DNA of 64,000 bases from positions 444,023 through 508,022 of the forward strand of contig JAHBVL010000002.1 of NCBI GenBank assembly GCA_019637585.1, given 5' to 3'. This document shows, piece by piece, positions 45,952 through 54,187 of the stretch (position 1 is the first letter of the stretch; each line of letters begins with the position of its first letter). Below the pieces are notes generated by a model. The model was not told the origin of the DNA, searched no databases, and saw only the letters and a program-made list of their open reading frames with translations. This DNA comes from Thermomicrobiales bacterium. Its GTDB lineage: Bacteria; Chloroflexota; Chloroflexia; Thermomicrobiales; UBA6265. A program made the position numbers and the translations under genes.

Positions 45952-46000
45952 GGCAAATGGCAAATGGCAAATGGCAAATGGCAAATGGCAAATGGCAAAT
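45952..46000. repeat. Seven perfect tandem copies of the heptamer GGCAAAT
   Basis: Units run without a mismatch from 45952 to 46000. The block begins four bases upstream of the -35 box of the rpoBC promoter. On the promoter strand the unit reads ATTTGCC, giving an AT patch every seven bases. Replication slippage would change copy number. Confidence 0.9.
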
Positions 46001-46129
46001 GAACGGTAGGTCATCCTGCCGCCGGTAGCTTCCGTTTCATCTCTCACCGTTTCCCGTCTTCGAACTCTCCTCTCCTTTTCGCTCTTCCGCCTCGCCGGGC
46101 TACAGGTGCCCGAACTACGATCCTCGTCT

Positions 46130-46177
46130 CCTCTTCGCCTTTCCGCCTCTTCGCCTCTTCGCCTCTTCGCCTCACCA
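46130..46177. repeat. Six copies of an 8-bp repeat, consensus CCTCTTCG
   Basis: Four perfect units (46130-46137, 46146-46169) and two degenerate ones (46138-46145, 46170-46177). It lies in the non-coding stretch between the rpoBC promoter and the tRNA cluster, which is otherwise C/T-rich on this strand and has no supportable gene. Confidence 0.75.
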
Positions 46178-46240
46178 GACCATAAGCGTCGAACTACGAC
46201 TCTCCGCCTAGCCGTCTAGCCGACTCGCGGTCTCTCCGTC

Positions 46241-46246
46241 TATAAT
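46241..46246 (+). promoter_or_regulatory. -10 box of the tRNA cluster
   Basis: A consensus TATAAT, 22 bases before tRNA-Leu. No good -35 hexamer is seen at normal spacing. Confidence 0.55.
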
Positions 46247-46267
46247 CTGCTGGCTGTTCGACGACCT

Positions 46268-46352
46268 GCCCAGGTGGCGGAACTGGCAGACGCGCTAGCT
46301 TGAGGGGCTAGTGCCCGATTAGGGCGTGGGGGTTCAAATCCCTTCCTGGGCA
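46268..46352 (+). tRNA. tRNA-Leu (anticodon GAG)
   Basis: Acceptor GCCCAGG/CCTGGGC, anticodon stem CTAGC/GCTAG with loop TTGAGGG, a long variable arm (class II) and T loop TTCAAAT. 85 nt, followed by CC then G, so CCA is not encoded. Confidence 0.96.
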
Positions 46353-46367
46353 CCGAACAGACAGCAC

Positions 46368-46444
46368 GGGCGATTAGCTCAGCTGGTCAGAGCGCCACGT
46401 TTACACCGTGGAAGTCAGAGGTTCGAACCCTCTATCGCCCACCA
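46368..46444 (+). tRNA. tRNA-Val (anticodon TAC)
   Basis: Acceptor GGGCGAT/ATCGCCC, anticodon stem CCACG/CGTGG with loop TTTACAC, T loop TTCGAAC. 77 nt including the encoded CCA. Fifteen bases after tRNA-Leu, so co-transcribed. Confidence 0.96.
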
Positions 46445-46468
46445 GCACCGCACCCCGTGCGAACGCTT

Positions 46469-46544
46469 GCCAAGGTAGCTCAGTTGGTAGAGCTCACGAC
46501 TGAAAATCGTGCGGTCCGCGGTTCGAGTCCGCGCCTTGGCACCA
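46469..46544 (+). tRNA. tRNA-Phe (anticodon GAA)
   Basis: Acceptor GCCAAGG/CCTTGGC, anticodon stem CACGA/TCGTG with loop CTGAAAA, T loop TTCGAGT, CCA encoded. 76 nt. Its 3' half (46494-46540) is repeated exactly at 47697-47743, making it the probable attachment site of the mini-island that follows. Confidence 0.97.
46494..46540 (+). repeat. Left attachment-type direct repeat (in tRNA-Phe)
   Basis: 47 bp identical to 47697-47743, covering the tRNA-Phe anticodon arm, T arm and 3' acceptor strand. The match resumes for CCAG after one mismatch. Half-tRNA duplication is the classic footprint of a tyrosine recombinase. Confidence 0.85.
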
Positions 46545-46601
46545 GTCCCTCTCAACCGTTCGCTCGCCTGGACATCATCACGGGGATATGGGCCTCAGGA
46601 T

Positions 46602-47000
46602 CTACCCCGGAAAAGCCTGACCCCGCTCCACATGGAACGGCAGCCTCTTTGACTCACGGCCGTCGACGGTTGCAACGATACTGTGCCCCCCGAAACTCTT
46701 GAAGGTCACTGACACGTTCACAGCCAACTGCGCCAAGCGCGAAGGGCCGTTCGCAAGCAGGTCGACCTCTGCCTTGACTTGCAGCAATTCTTCGTCCAAC
46801 ACATCGTCAATGATCTTCAGCACGACGGAGTGCAGTTGGTCGTCGGCGTCTGGAAGACCCGACCATGCTGCCGCGATGCCGAACGCATGGGTCATGTCTG
46901 CCCGGTTGATGATCACCGCTTCCCAGGCCCCTCCCATCAGATACAAGCGGCCGCGGACGACTTCGACATAGTCGGCCAGGATGATCCACTCGGTTTGCAT
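46602..47000 (-). CDS. Hypothetical protein, DUF6941-like
   Basis: 132 residues with a good ribosome site (AGGAAAG) before the ATG. The start MQTEWIILADYVEVVRGRLY followed by LMGGAW resembles small proteins of the DUF6941 type, which have no known function. No signal peptide or membrane segment. It is read divergently from the toxin gene at 47069, with which it shares a control region of 68 bases containing direct repeats. It lies inside the tRNA-Phe-bounded mini-island. Confidence 0.6.
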   Translation of the reverse strand: MQTEWIILADYVEVVRGRLYLMGGAWEAVIINRADMTHAFGIAAAWSGLPDADDQLHSVVLKIIDDVLDEELLQVKAEVDLLANGPSRLAQLAVNVSVTFKSFGGHSIVATVDGRESKRLPFHVERGQAFPG

Positions 47001-47019
47001 GGCACTTTCCTGCGGAGAT

Positions 47020-47046
47020 CACTACAATTCCACTACAATAAGTAGT
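47020..47046. promoter_or_regulatory. Repeats in the divergent control region of the mini-island
   Basis: CACTACAAT occurs at 47020 and again at 47031 (one helical turn apart), and ACTAC/GTAGT form an inverted repeat at 47032-47046. The layout fits autoregulation by a ribbon-helix-helix antitoxin. Confidence 0.5.
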
Positions 47047-47068
47047 TCAAGGATGGAGCGCGGAGTCA

Positions 47069-47350
47069 GTGAAGTCAAGCGTCCAGATCCTGGAGTTTCA
47101 GTTTGACGACGTCAACGTCGAAAAGCTTTGGACGCATGGACTTCGGCCGGACGATCTGGTCGCGATGCTGGAGGGACCCATCGCCATCGCTCGAAATCGC
47201 AAGAACCGACGTGCAACACACCTAGTTATCGGTCGGGACGCGCAGGGCCGGTGCATCGCAGCTCCGATCGAGCCAACGCACAATCCGGCCCATTGGCGTC
47301 CGGTCACTGCCTGGTTCTGCAAGCCGCAGGAGGAAGCGAAATGTCCATAA
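47069..47350 (+). CDS. BrnT/DUF4258-like toxin
   Basis: 93 residues from a GTG with GGAG ahead. The pattern LEFQFDDVNVEKLWTHGLRP, ATHLVIGRDAQGRCIAAPIE and WRPVTAW parallels BrnT-like RelE-fold toxins (E/D..N..K...HG, GR, R/T..A). It overlaps the downstream antitoxin gene by 10 bases, the toxin-first order of BrnTA. I infer a toxin from fold-like pattern and context; no catalytic proof is visible. Confidence 0.65.
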   Translation: MKSSVQILEFQFDDVNVEKLWTHGLRPDDLVAMLEGPIAIARNRKNRRATHLVIGRDAQGRCIAAPIEPTHNPAHWRPVTAWFCKPQEEAKCP

Positions 47351-47691
47351 CAAGCAAGAACAATGCTCGACAAGATGAAATGACGTTGGAGGAACTGCAA
47401 GATCCCGACACGTGGGAGGATGCATTTGAGATTCAGCCCCCTGTGAAATCGCCACGGGGCATTGTCTCGGTGGGATTCTCGCGAGATGAACTGAGCCTCG
47501 TCACGGATGCGGCCGACAACCAGAACATGAAGCTCTCCGCGTTCATTCGCGCGGCCGCGCTCGAGAAATCGCGCGATGTGTCGGAGAATGCGGAATGCAC
47601 GACGTCTCTCTCGGCTACCCCCGGTACGGTCGCGGACCTCCGACTCAATCGCACCCGCAGCTCGGCGGCCAAGACCGCCGTTGGCCAGTAG
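47341..47691 (+). CDS. Ribbon-helix-helix antitoxin-like protein
   Basis: 116 residues from the ATG at 47341, which overlaps the toxin stop. The middle (GIVSVGFSRDELSLVTDAADN then MKLSAFIRAAALEKS) fits a CopG/DUF1778-like DNA-binding domain. The N-terminal 40 residues are acidic and could cover the toxin. The stop is only five bases before the tRNA-Phe fragment, so the gene ends right at the island boundary; the last residues may have been reshaped by integration. Confidence 0.7.
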   Translation: MSITSKNNARQDEMTLEELQDPDTWEDAFEIQPPVKSPRGIVSVGFSRDELSLVTDAADNQNMKLSAFIRAAALEKSRDVSENAECTTSLSATPGTVADLRLNRTRSSAAKTAVGQ

Positions 47692-47696
47692 TACGA

Positions 47697-47743
47697 TCAC
47701 GACTGAAAATCGTGCGGTCCGCGGTTCGAGTCCGCGCCTTGGC
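47697..47743 (+). pseudogene. tRNA-Phe 3'-half fragment, right attachment-type repeat
   Basis: Exact 47-bp copy of the 3' half of tRNA-Phe, lacking the acceptor 5' strand and D arm, so not a functional tRNA. It marks the right edge of the 1.2-kb mini-island. Confidence 0.88.
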
Positions 47744-47861
47744 GCCAGCCCGGACTATGAAATCAAAAGCTCGAACGTCGGACTCCGCCCTCCTGCACCT
47801 GTCCGCTTCCACGGCGGCGAGATGCAGGGGACGGAGCCCGGAATCGACGATCGATGTGCGG

Positions 47862-48881
47862 CTAGTTCAGATTGAGCACAACTCGACCCGCGATCTTGCC
47901 GTGTTCCAGTCGCTCGAAGACGTCGTTGATCGCTTCCAGCGGTTGTTCTTCGATGACGCTGCGGATCTGACCGGCGGCAGCGAAGTCGAGCGCCTCCTTC
48001 AGATCGGCACGCGTCCCCACGATCGATCCACGGATGGTCAGCCGCTTCAACACGACGTCGAAAATCGGTGTCTCGAACGATCCGGGAGGCAAACCCACCA
48101 GCGCGCAGGTGCCACCCCGCCGCAACATGCCAATCGCCTGCTTGAACGCCACCGGAGAAACGGCCGTGACCAGCGCTCCGTGCACGCCACCGATCAGCTT
48201 GTCGATTTCGGCGGCCGGATCGACATTCATCGGGTTGATCGTGATCTCTGCTCCCAGATCCCGCGCTTCATCGAGCTTCTGCGGATTGATGTCGACCGCC
48301 GCAACGTGCATGCCCATCGCTTTCGCGTACTGGACTGCCGCCTGACCGAGGCCACCGACTCCGCTGATGGCCACCCACTCGCCCGGGCGCACCTCTGTTT
48401 CCTTCAATCCTTTGTAGGTCGTCACACCGGCGCAGAGAATCGGCGCGGCTTGCACGAAGCCAATACCGGCCGGGAGGGGTGTCGCAAACGCCGCCGGAGC
48501 GAGCACATACTCAGCGTAGCCGCCGTCGACGGAGTAGCCCGTGTTCTGCTGCTTGGGGCAGAGCGTCTCCCAACCTGTCAGGCAGTACTCGCAGACGCCA
48601 CAGGCGCTATGAAGCCACGGCACGCCGACATGGTCTCCCTCTTTGAGGATCGTCACGCCTGACCCGACCGCCGCGACCACTCCAGCCCCTTCGTGCCCCG
48701 GAATGAACGGCAATTTCGGCTTGACTGGCCAGTCGCCATTCGCGGCGTGGAGATCGGTGTGGCACACACCAGACGCCATCACCTTGACCAAAACCTGCCC
48801 AGCGCCCGGCTCGGGCACCGGAACGGTGTCGAGCGCCAAGGGCTTCCCAAATTCATGAACCACTGCAGCGCGCATTTCCAT
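47862..48881 (-). CDS. Zinc-dependent alcohol dehydrogenase
   Basis: 339 residues from the ATG at 48879-48881, preceded by AAAGGTGGGA; the longer frame is spurious. Catalytic zinc ligands are in [10 protein letters not shown] and GHEGAG, structural zinc cysteines in [16 protein letters not shown], and the NAD-binding Rossmann loop is [16 protein letters not shown]. This is the class of propanol-preferring bacterial ADHs that oxidise primary alcohols with NAD+. Monocistronic by spacing. Confidence 0.93.
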   Translation of the reverse strand: MEMRAAVVHEFGKPLALDTVPVPEPGAGQVLVKVMASGVCHTDLHAANGDWPVKPKLPFIPGHEGAGVVAAVGSGVTILKEGDHVGVPWLHSACGVCEYCLTGWETLCPKQQNTGYSVDGGYAEYVLAPAAFATPLPAGIGFVQAAPILCAGVTTYKGLKETEVRPGEWVAISGVGGLGQAAVQYAKAMGMHVAAVDINPQKLDEARDLGAEITINPMNVDPAAEIDKLIGGVHGALVTAVSPVAFKQAIGMLRRGGTCALVGLPPGSFETPIFDVVLKRLTIRGSIVGTRADLKEALDFAAAGQIRSVIEEQPLEAINDVFERLEHGKIAGRVVLNLN

Positions 48882-49032
48882 GGTGTCCCACCTTTCACGC
48901 GTTCTGCCTGCTCGCGGCGAGCGCCGCGCTCCTGCTATCAGGATCGAACAGACCGCATGCCAGGGAAGTCCAACCACATTGGGGGATGCGACAGCAATGC
49001 AACAGTTGCGCTCGTACGTGGATTGGCGATGG

Positions 49033-49932
49033 TCAACTCGCCTTAGATTCGACTGGAAGCTCAGGGCGTTCGGCCCATTCGTTCCAGGATCCATCGTAGT
49101 TGGCGTAGTTCGTATACCCGATGCGATCGAGGGCGAAGAGGACCGCGGTGGCGGTCACACCTCCATTGCAGTAGGCGATGACTCTGTCGCCCGTCGCCAG
49201 TCCGTTGCCGGCGAGGATATCTTTCAGTTCCCCGGCGCTTCGCCAGAGACCGTTTTCATCGAGGAACTGCCCAACCGGCGCGTTCACCGCACTGGCGATG
49301 TGACCACGTCGTGATCCGCGGTATGTCTCGCCGCTGAAGACTTTGGCGTCCCTGGCGTCGACGATCGTCGTTCCCTGCTGGCCAACGGCCGCCAGGACAT
49401 CGTCGACCGATGCGATGATCTCCGGTCGAGCATTCGGTGTGAACGTTGCTTCTCCGACGGCTGGCGGTTCCGTCGAGAGCGACCGTCCTTCGCCGATCCA
49501 TGCCTTGTATCCCCCGTCGAGAATAGCCGCGTTGTCATGCCCGTAGTACTTCAATGCCCACCATAGGCGGGTGGCGAAGTGTCCGCCGGCGTGATCGGCG
49601 ATGACGACTGCGGTCCCGTCGCCAATGCCCGTCGCTTCCATCGCGGCGGCGAACCGCTCCGGAGGAGCGATCTGGGCGGGAACGGGATCGTCGGGATCGA
49701 TGATGTCCTGCGTCCAGTCGACGAACACCGAACCGGGAATATGCCCAGCCGCATACTCGTCGGGAGCGCCAGTGTAGGTGGCCACCTGGTGACCATCCTC
49801 GTCGGGCTGCGTCGAGTTCACATAGCCCCGGATATCGACCACGACCAGACCTGGCTTGCCGAGGTTGCCGGCGAGCCAGGTGGTTGAGACCAGCGTTCCC
49901 GGGAGATCGAAGCGGTTGTTCATGCGTCGCAT
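49033..49932 (-). CDS. Thiosulfate/3-mercaptopyruvate sulfurtransferase
   Basis: 299 residues with two rhodanese domains. The N-terminal one is inactive-looking ([34 protein letters not shown]). The C-terminal one carries the active cysteine in [18 protein letters not shown]. The loop CNGGVT has a neutral residue after Cys, nearer thiosulfate/mercaptopyruvate variants than classic CRKGVT rhodanese, so donor specificity is open. The ATG nine bases further in (MNNRFD) is an alternative start. Confidence 0.9.
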   Translation of the reverse strand: MRRMNNRFDLPGTLVSTTWLAGNLGKPGLVVVDIRGYVNSTQPDEDGHQVATYTGAPDEYAAGHIPGSVFVDWTQDIIDPDDPVPAQIAPPERFAAAMEATGIGDGTAVVIADHAGGHFATRLWWALKYYGHDNAAILDGGYKAWIGEGRSLSTEPPAVGEATFTPNARPEIIASVDDVLAAVGQQGTTIVDARDAKVFSGETYRGSRRGHIASAVNAPVGQFLDENGLWRSAGELKDILAGNGLATGDRVIAYCNGGVTATAVLFALDRIGYTNYANYDGSWNEWAERPELPVESKAS

Positions 49933-50078
49933 TCCATTTCGTATTCTGGTGACCAGTTTTCGCCGACGAGCTCAGGGTGCCGGTTCGTGCGGACCGGCTG
50001 ATACACACTACCATTTGCGATCTGAACACTGCCGGCATGCGCCGGCGCCCGCAAGGCGGGATGTCACGACCACACCGC

Positions 50079-53000
50079 ATGGAGTCTGCCGTGCCTCTTA
50101 CCTATCAGCAACGGAGTCTCGAACGTCTGCAACGCCGCATCGAAGAACTCCGCTCCTGGCGCAATGCGCGAGAAGTGACCATCCCGGACTGGCTGCTCAT
50201 CGGCGACGATGGCCACAGCCACATCGTGCAGCTCGGCGATCGGTGGCCGGTCATCGCTGAACCGGTCCACCTGACTGCGACGGCCCCCGTTCCCGAAGGA
50301 TGGGAGGGGCAGGAAGTCGAGCTCGAGCTGGCGCTGGGCGGTGAAGGACTCGTGAAGCTCTCGACTGGCTATCAGTCCGGGCTCAACCCCTTCCATCACC
50401 GCTTCCCGGTCTGGTCCTCGGCCACCGCCGGCGATCTCCTGACCATCGATGCCGAAGTCATGCCCAAGGGATTGATGGGAAGTCACATCAATCGCCCCAC
50501 CATCGACCGGGCCATGCTCGTCGTCCCCCATCGCGAAATCCGGGCGTTCGAGCGCGACCTGACCATGCTCCGGGAAGCCGTGATCCAGCTCAGCGATCAC
50601 GACGTGGCGCCGCTCCTGCTCGACGCCGCCGCGGACGCCATTTCCGAGTTGACCGACGGTTGGCCATCGGCCAGCGAAGTTCTGGTCAGCCGCTATGTTC
50701 TCGGCTACGAAGACGGGATCGGCGGCGACATTTCCTTCGAGGAAGACGACGACTGGATTCCGGAAGCGTCGGACATCAGACGTCCCAAACGACGCACATG
50801 GAGCTATCCGCAAACCGCTCCCCTCACGCCCATGCCTTCCGAAGGCGTGGCGGCCGTGGTGCGGGCTCGGGAATCGCTGCAGGCATCGCTGAAAGCGATC
50901 AGCCAGACCTATCCAGCCGTGGGAAGTCTCTGCCTGACCGGCCATGCCCATATCGATCTGGCCTGGCTCTGGCCACTGGCCGAAACACGCCGCAAGACGC
51001 GCCGGACATTCTCGTCAGTTCTCGATCTGATGGAACGTTATGACGACTTCACCTTCAATCAGTCGTCGGCGCAGGTCTACGAGTGGATCGCGGACGACGA
51101 TCCCGCCGTGTTCGAGCGGATTCGCCAGCGCATCGCCGAGGGCCGCTGGGAACCGATCGGCGGCATGTGGGTGGAGTCGGACGCCAACATCCCCAGCGGC
51201 GAATCGTTCGCCCGGCAGCTGGCGTATGGTCAGCGCTACTTCGAGGAAACGTTCGGGATTCGCAACAAGACGGTCTGGCTCCCCGATGTCTTCGGCTATT
51301 CGGGCGGGCTGCCGCAAATCATGCGCGGCGCCGGCATCACCGGATTCTTCACCACCAAGCTCAACTGGAGCGAGAACAATCAGTTCCCGTACGACCTCTT
51401 CACCTGGGAGGGGATCGACGGCAGCACCATCACCGTCCATACCTTTTTCAATCCCGGTCATGGGTACAACGGCAACATCGCCCCGCTCGACACCCTCGGC
51501 ACCTGGAAGAACTTTCGGGGCAAAACGCTGCATGGCGAGAGTCTGCTCTCCTTCGGCTGGGGAGACGGCGCCGGCGGCCCATCGGAGAAAATGCTGGAGA
51601 ACTATCTCCGCCTCCGCGATTTCCCCGTTCTGCCGAGGCTGCATATGGGACGCATCGAGGAGTACTTCGCCTCTCTGCCGGAAACAGGCTTGCCACGCTT
51701 CACCGGCGAGCTCTATCTGGAACTGCATCGCGGCACATTGACCTCGCAAGCCCGCACCAAACAGCTCAACCGCCATTCCGAACATCGTCTCCTCGAAGCC
51801 GAAGCGTTCGGCGCCATCGCCTCGATGCACGGCTTCGACTATGCCGGACTGGCTATCGAACGTGCCTGGAAGGACCTGCTGCTCAACCAGTTCCACGACA
51901 TCCTCCCCGGGTCGTCGATCAACGAGGTCTACCAGGACACCCATCGAATGCTCGACGCGGTCGTCGAAACCGCGACTGCCGAGCGAAACAGAGCCCTGGA
52001 GTCGCTTCCTGGCGAAGCGGGCGCGGGCTGGGTGGTGGCCAATCCATCGATCAATGCGCGGCCTTTCGTCACCCTGTTGCCAGACGCACCCGCGGACGCG
52101 ACGCTCGTCGACGCGTCAGGGAGCGCGCTGATCAGCCAGCCGGCCGAGGGTGGCGTCCTGGTGGCGTCCACTTCCGAGGTTGCGCCCGGACTCGGTTGGA
52201 AAACGGTGCGATCGGGCAGCGGAGCCACCTCGGGCAACGAATTCCCAGCGGTCACCGCCAGAACGCTTCGTTCCGGCCTGATCGCACTGGAAAACGAGCA
52301 CCTACGCGTCGATATCGGCAAAGACGGCACGATCGAACAGATCGCTGACAAGCAAGCCGAACGGGATGTTCTGTCGGCGCCCGGCAATCAGCTCTGGCTC
52401 TACATTGATCGCCCCTACACCTACGACGCCTGGGATATCGACGAAACCTACGAGCGGGACGGGTGGCAACTGACCGATGCCGAATCCGTCGAGGTCATCG
52501 AGTCGGGACCGATTCGGGCGTCGGTGCGAGTCGTCCGCAAATACGAAGGGTCGACGATCGAGCAGGTCTATTCGCTCTGGAGCGGATCGCGGCGGATCGA
52601 CATCGAAACCAGTATTGACTGGCGCCAACGACAGCTCCTGCTCAAAGCCCGCATGCCGCTGGCCATCCGCACCCATGAAGCGACCTACGAAACGATGTAT
52701 GGAGCGATACGGCGTCCGACGCACCGCAATACGTCATGGGATGCGGCCAAGTTCGAAGTCGCGGGTCACCGCTTCGCCGATATGTCTGAGCCGGGCTATG
52801 GTGTTGCACTGCTCAACGACGCCAAGTATGGCTACGAAGCGAATGGCAACGTGCTGTCGCTGACCCTGTTGCGCAGTCCGCTCTTCCCCGATCCGATGGC
52901 CGACGAAGGGCATCACCACTTCACCTACAGCCTCTATCCGCATATTGGCGACTGGACTGAGGCAGGTGTCTCCGAGGAAGCGTTCCGGCTGAACAGCCCG

Positions 53001-53315
53001 CTCGTCGCCAGACCGGCGGACGCATTGCCTGCCGACCAGCATTTCGTCGAGGTTTCCGGATTGCCGGTTGGTCTGGGAGCCCTGAAACCGGCGTTCGACG
53101 GGGATGGTCTCGTCCTGCGTATCTACGAACCGAATGGCGCACGGGGCCGCGCCCGCCTGACCTTCACCAGCGTGGTCAGCAATGTCGGTATCGTCAATCT
53201 GCTGGAAGAACCGGATACGCGGAAGGACTCGGTTGCCCAGATCAATCCGGTGACGCTCGATGTCGATCTGCAGCCATTCGAGATCGTCACCCTGCGGCTC
53301 GGCTTCGGCTCATGA
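50079..53315 (+). CDS. Alpha-mannosidase, glycoside hydrolase family 38
   Basis: About 1078 residues from the ATG at 50079; ATG codons at 50061 and further upstream give a non-conserved extension and no clear ribosome site settles it. The catalytic domain begins LTGHAHIDLAWLWPLAETRR with zinc-binding His/Asp. The nucleophile Asp is in VWLPDVFGYSGGLPQIM and another zinc His region follows near LNQFHDILPGSSI. The C-terminal beta domains run to the end. No signal peptide, so cytoplasmic, trimming mannose from imported or internal glycans. Its last six bases overlap the convergent modB. Confidence 0.93.
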   Translation: MESAVPLTYQQRSLERLQRRIEELRSWRNAREVTIPDWLLIGDDGHSHIVQLGDRWPVIAEPVHLTATAPVPEGWEGQEVELELALGGEGLVKLSTGYQSGLNPFHHRFPVWSSATAGDLLTIDAEVMPKGLMGSHINRPTIDRAMLVVPHREIRAFERDLTMLREAVIQLSDHDVAPLLLDAAADAISELTDGWPSASEVLVSRYVLGYEDGIGGDISFEEDDDWIPEASDIRRPKRRTWSYPQTAPLTPMPSEGVAAVVRARESLQASLKAISQTYPAVGSLCLTGHAHIDLAWLWPLAETRRKTRRTFSSVLDLMERYDDFTFNQSSAQVYEWIADDDPAVFERIRQRIAEGRWEPIGGMWVESDANIPSGESFARQLAYGQRYFEETFGIRNKTVWLPDVFGYSGGLPQIMRGAGITGFFTTKLNWSENNQFPYDLFTWEGIDGSTITVHTFFNPGHGYNGNIAPLDTLGTWKNFRGKTLHGESLLSFGWGDGAGGPSEKMLENYLRLRDFPVLPRLHMGRIEEYFASLPETGLPRFTGELYLELHRGTLTSQARTKQLNRHSEHRLLEAEAFGAIASMHGFDYAGLAIERAWKDLLLNQFHDILPGSSINEVYQDTHRMLDAVVETATAERNRALESLPGEAGAGWVVANPSINARPFVTLLPDAPADATLVDASGSALISQPAEGGVLVASTSEVAPGLGWKTVRSGSGATSGNEFPAVTARTLRSGLIALENEHLRVDIGKDGTIEQIADKQAERDVLSAPGNQLWLYIDRPYTYDAWDIDETYERDGWQLTDAESVEVIESGPIRASVRVVRKYEGSTIEQVYSLWSGSRRIDIETSIDWRQRQLLLKARMPLAIRTHEATYETMYGAIRRPTHRNTSWDAAKFEVAGHRFADMSEPGYGVALLNDAKYGYEANGNVLSLTLLRSPLFPDPMADEGHHHFTYSLYPHIGDWTEAGVSEEAFRLNSPLVARPADALPADQHFVEVSGLPVGLGALKPAFDGDGLVLRIYEPNGARGRARLTFTSVVSNVGIVNLLEEPDTRKDSVAQINPVTLDVDLQPFEIVTLRLGFGS

Positions 53316-54167
53316 TGGGCCGGACTCGGAGGGCATTCTGACGAAGACTCTGACGAGCACAAGAACGGCGAACGAAATCACCAGCAGGACACTGGAGATC
53401 GCCAGCGCCGTAGGCAGATCGCCGGAGATGTAGTTGGCGTAGATCGCCAGCGGCATGGTTTGTGTTTTGCCGACGAAGTTGCCAGCGAAGAGGATCGTGG
53501 CGCCGAATTCCCCAACGGCCCGGGTCCAGGCGAGAACCGCACCGGCAGAGAGCGCCGGAAAAGCGAGGGGTAACGTCACGTCGCGAGTAATCTGAAGCCG
53601 GCTGGCGCCATCGACGCTGGCCGCTTCCTCGACGTCTCGCTGATAAGACGCAAACCCGGCGCGCGCCGAGCGAATGTAGAAGGGCGCCGCCACAAAACAC
53701 TGGGCAAGCACAACGGCCAGGGTCGTGAAGCTGATCGTAATACCGGCGTCGTAGAGATAGCCGCCCAGCAGACCTCGCCTGCCAAACGCCATCAGCAACC
53801 CGATGCCGGCCACGGACGGAGGCAGCACGACCGGAACGTCGATCAGCGCTTCCAGCACGCGCGATCCCCGGAAGCGATACCGGGCCAGCAGAAAGGCGAC
53901 GGGGGTTCCCAGCACGAGGATGAACGCGAGACTGGCGGCGGTGGTCACAATGGTCAACCGCAGCGCTTGCCAGGTTGTCCGCCGGGTATCGCTATCGATG
54001 TCCGAGAGGGTTCCGGCGGTCCGCCAGAGTATCGAGACGAGGGGCAGCGCCAGAAAGACAACGACCGCCAGAACACCGGCCAGAAAGAGCACACCGGTGA
54101 GCGACGGCCGCAAATGAGATGAAGATTGCGCCGTCGCCCGGGTCGACGGCGCATCGAATGGATGCAT
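53310..54167 (-). CDS. modB: Molybdate ABC transporter permease
   Basis: 285 residues with about six membrane helices. The EAA loop is present as DVEEAASVDGASRLQITRDVTLPLAFP, and AVGEFGATILFAGNF and VVLPPSVAGIGLL are ModB signatures. Twenty bases downstream of modA. The ATPase gene modC is not found on either side, so the transporter must use an ATPase encoded elsewhere. Confidence 0.93.
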   Translation of the reverse strand: MHPFDAPSTRATAQSSSHLRPSLTGVLFLAGVLAVVVFLALPLVSILWRTAGTLSDIDSDTRRTTWQALRLTIVTTAASLAFILVLGTPVAFLLARYRFRGSRVLEALIDVPVVLPPSVAGIGLLMAFGRRGLLGGYLYDAGITISFTTLAVVLAQCFVAAPFYIRSARAGFASYQRDVEEAASVDGASRLQITRDVTLPLAFPALSAGAVLAWTRAVGEFGATILFAGNFVGKTQTMPLAIYANYISGDLPTALAISSVLLVISFAVLVLVRVFVRMPSESGPS

Positions 54168-54187
54168 TGCTTCTCGCGATGCGCGGA

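Noticed and set aside
45952-46000. CRISPR-like array
   Set aside because: The repeat is seven bases with no spacers; it is a simple tandem repeat.
45757-46047. Minus-strand frame containing a repeated AICHLPF pattern
   Set aside because: It is simply the translation of the heptanucleotide repeat; there is no ribosome site or similarity, and the promoter lies inside it.
46545-47696. Integrase or transposase inside the mini-island
   Set aside because: None of the frames shows tyrosine-recombinase or transposase motifs; the three genes account for the space.
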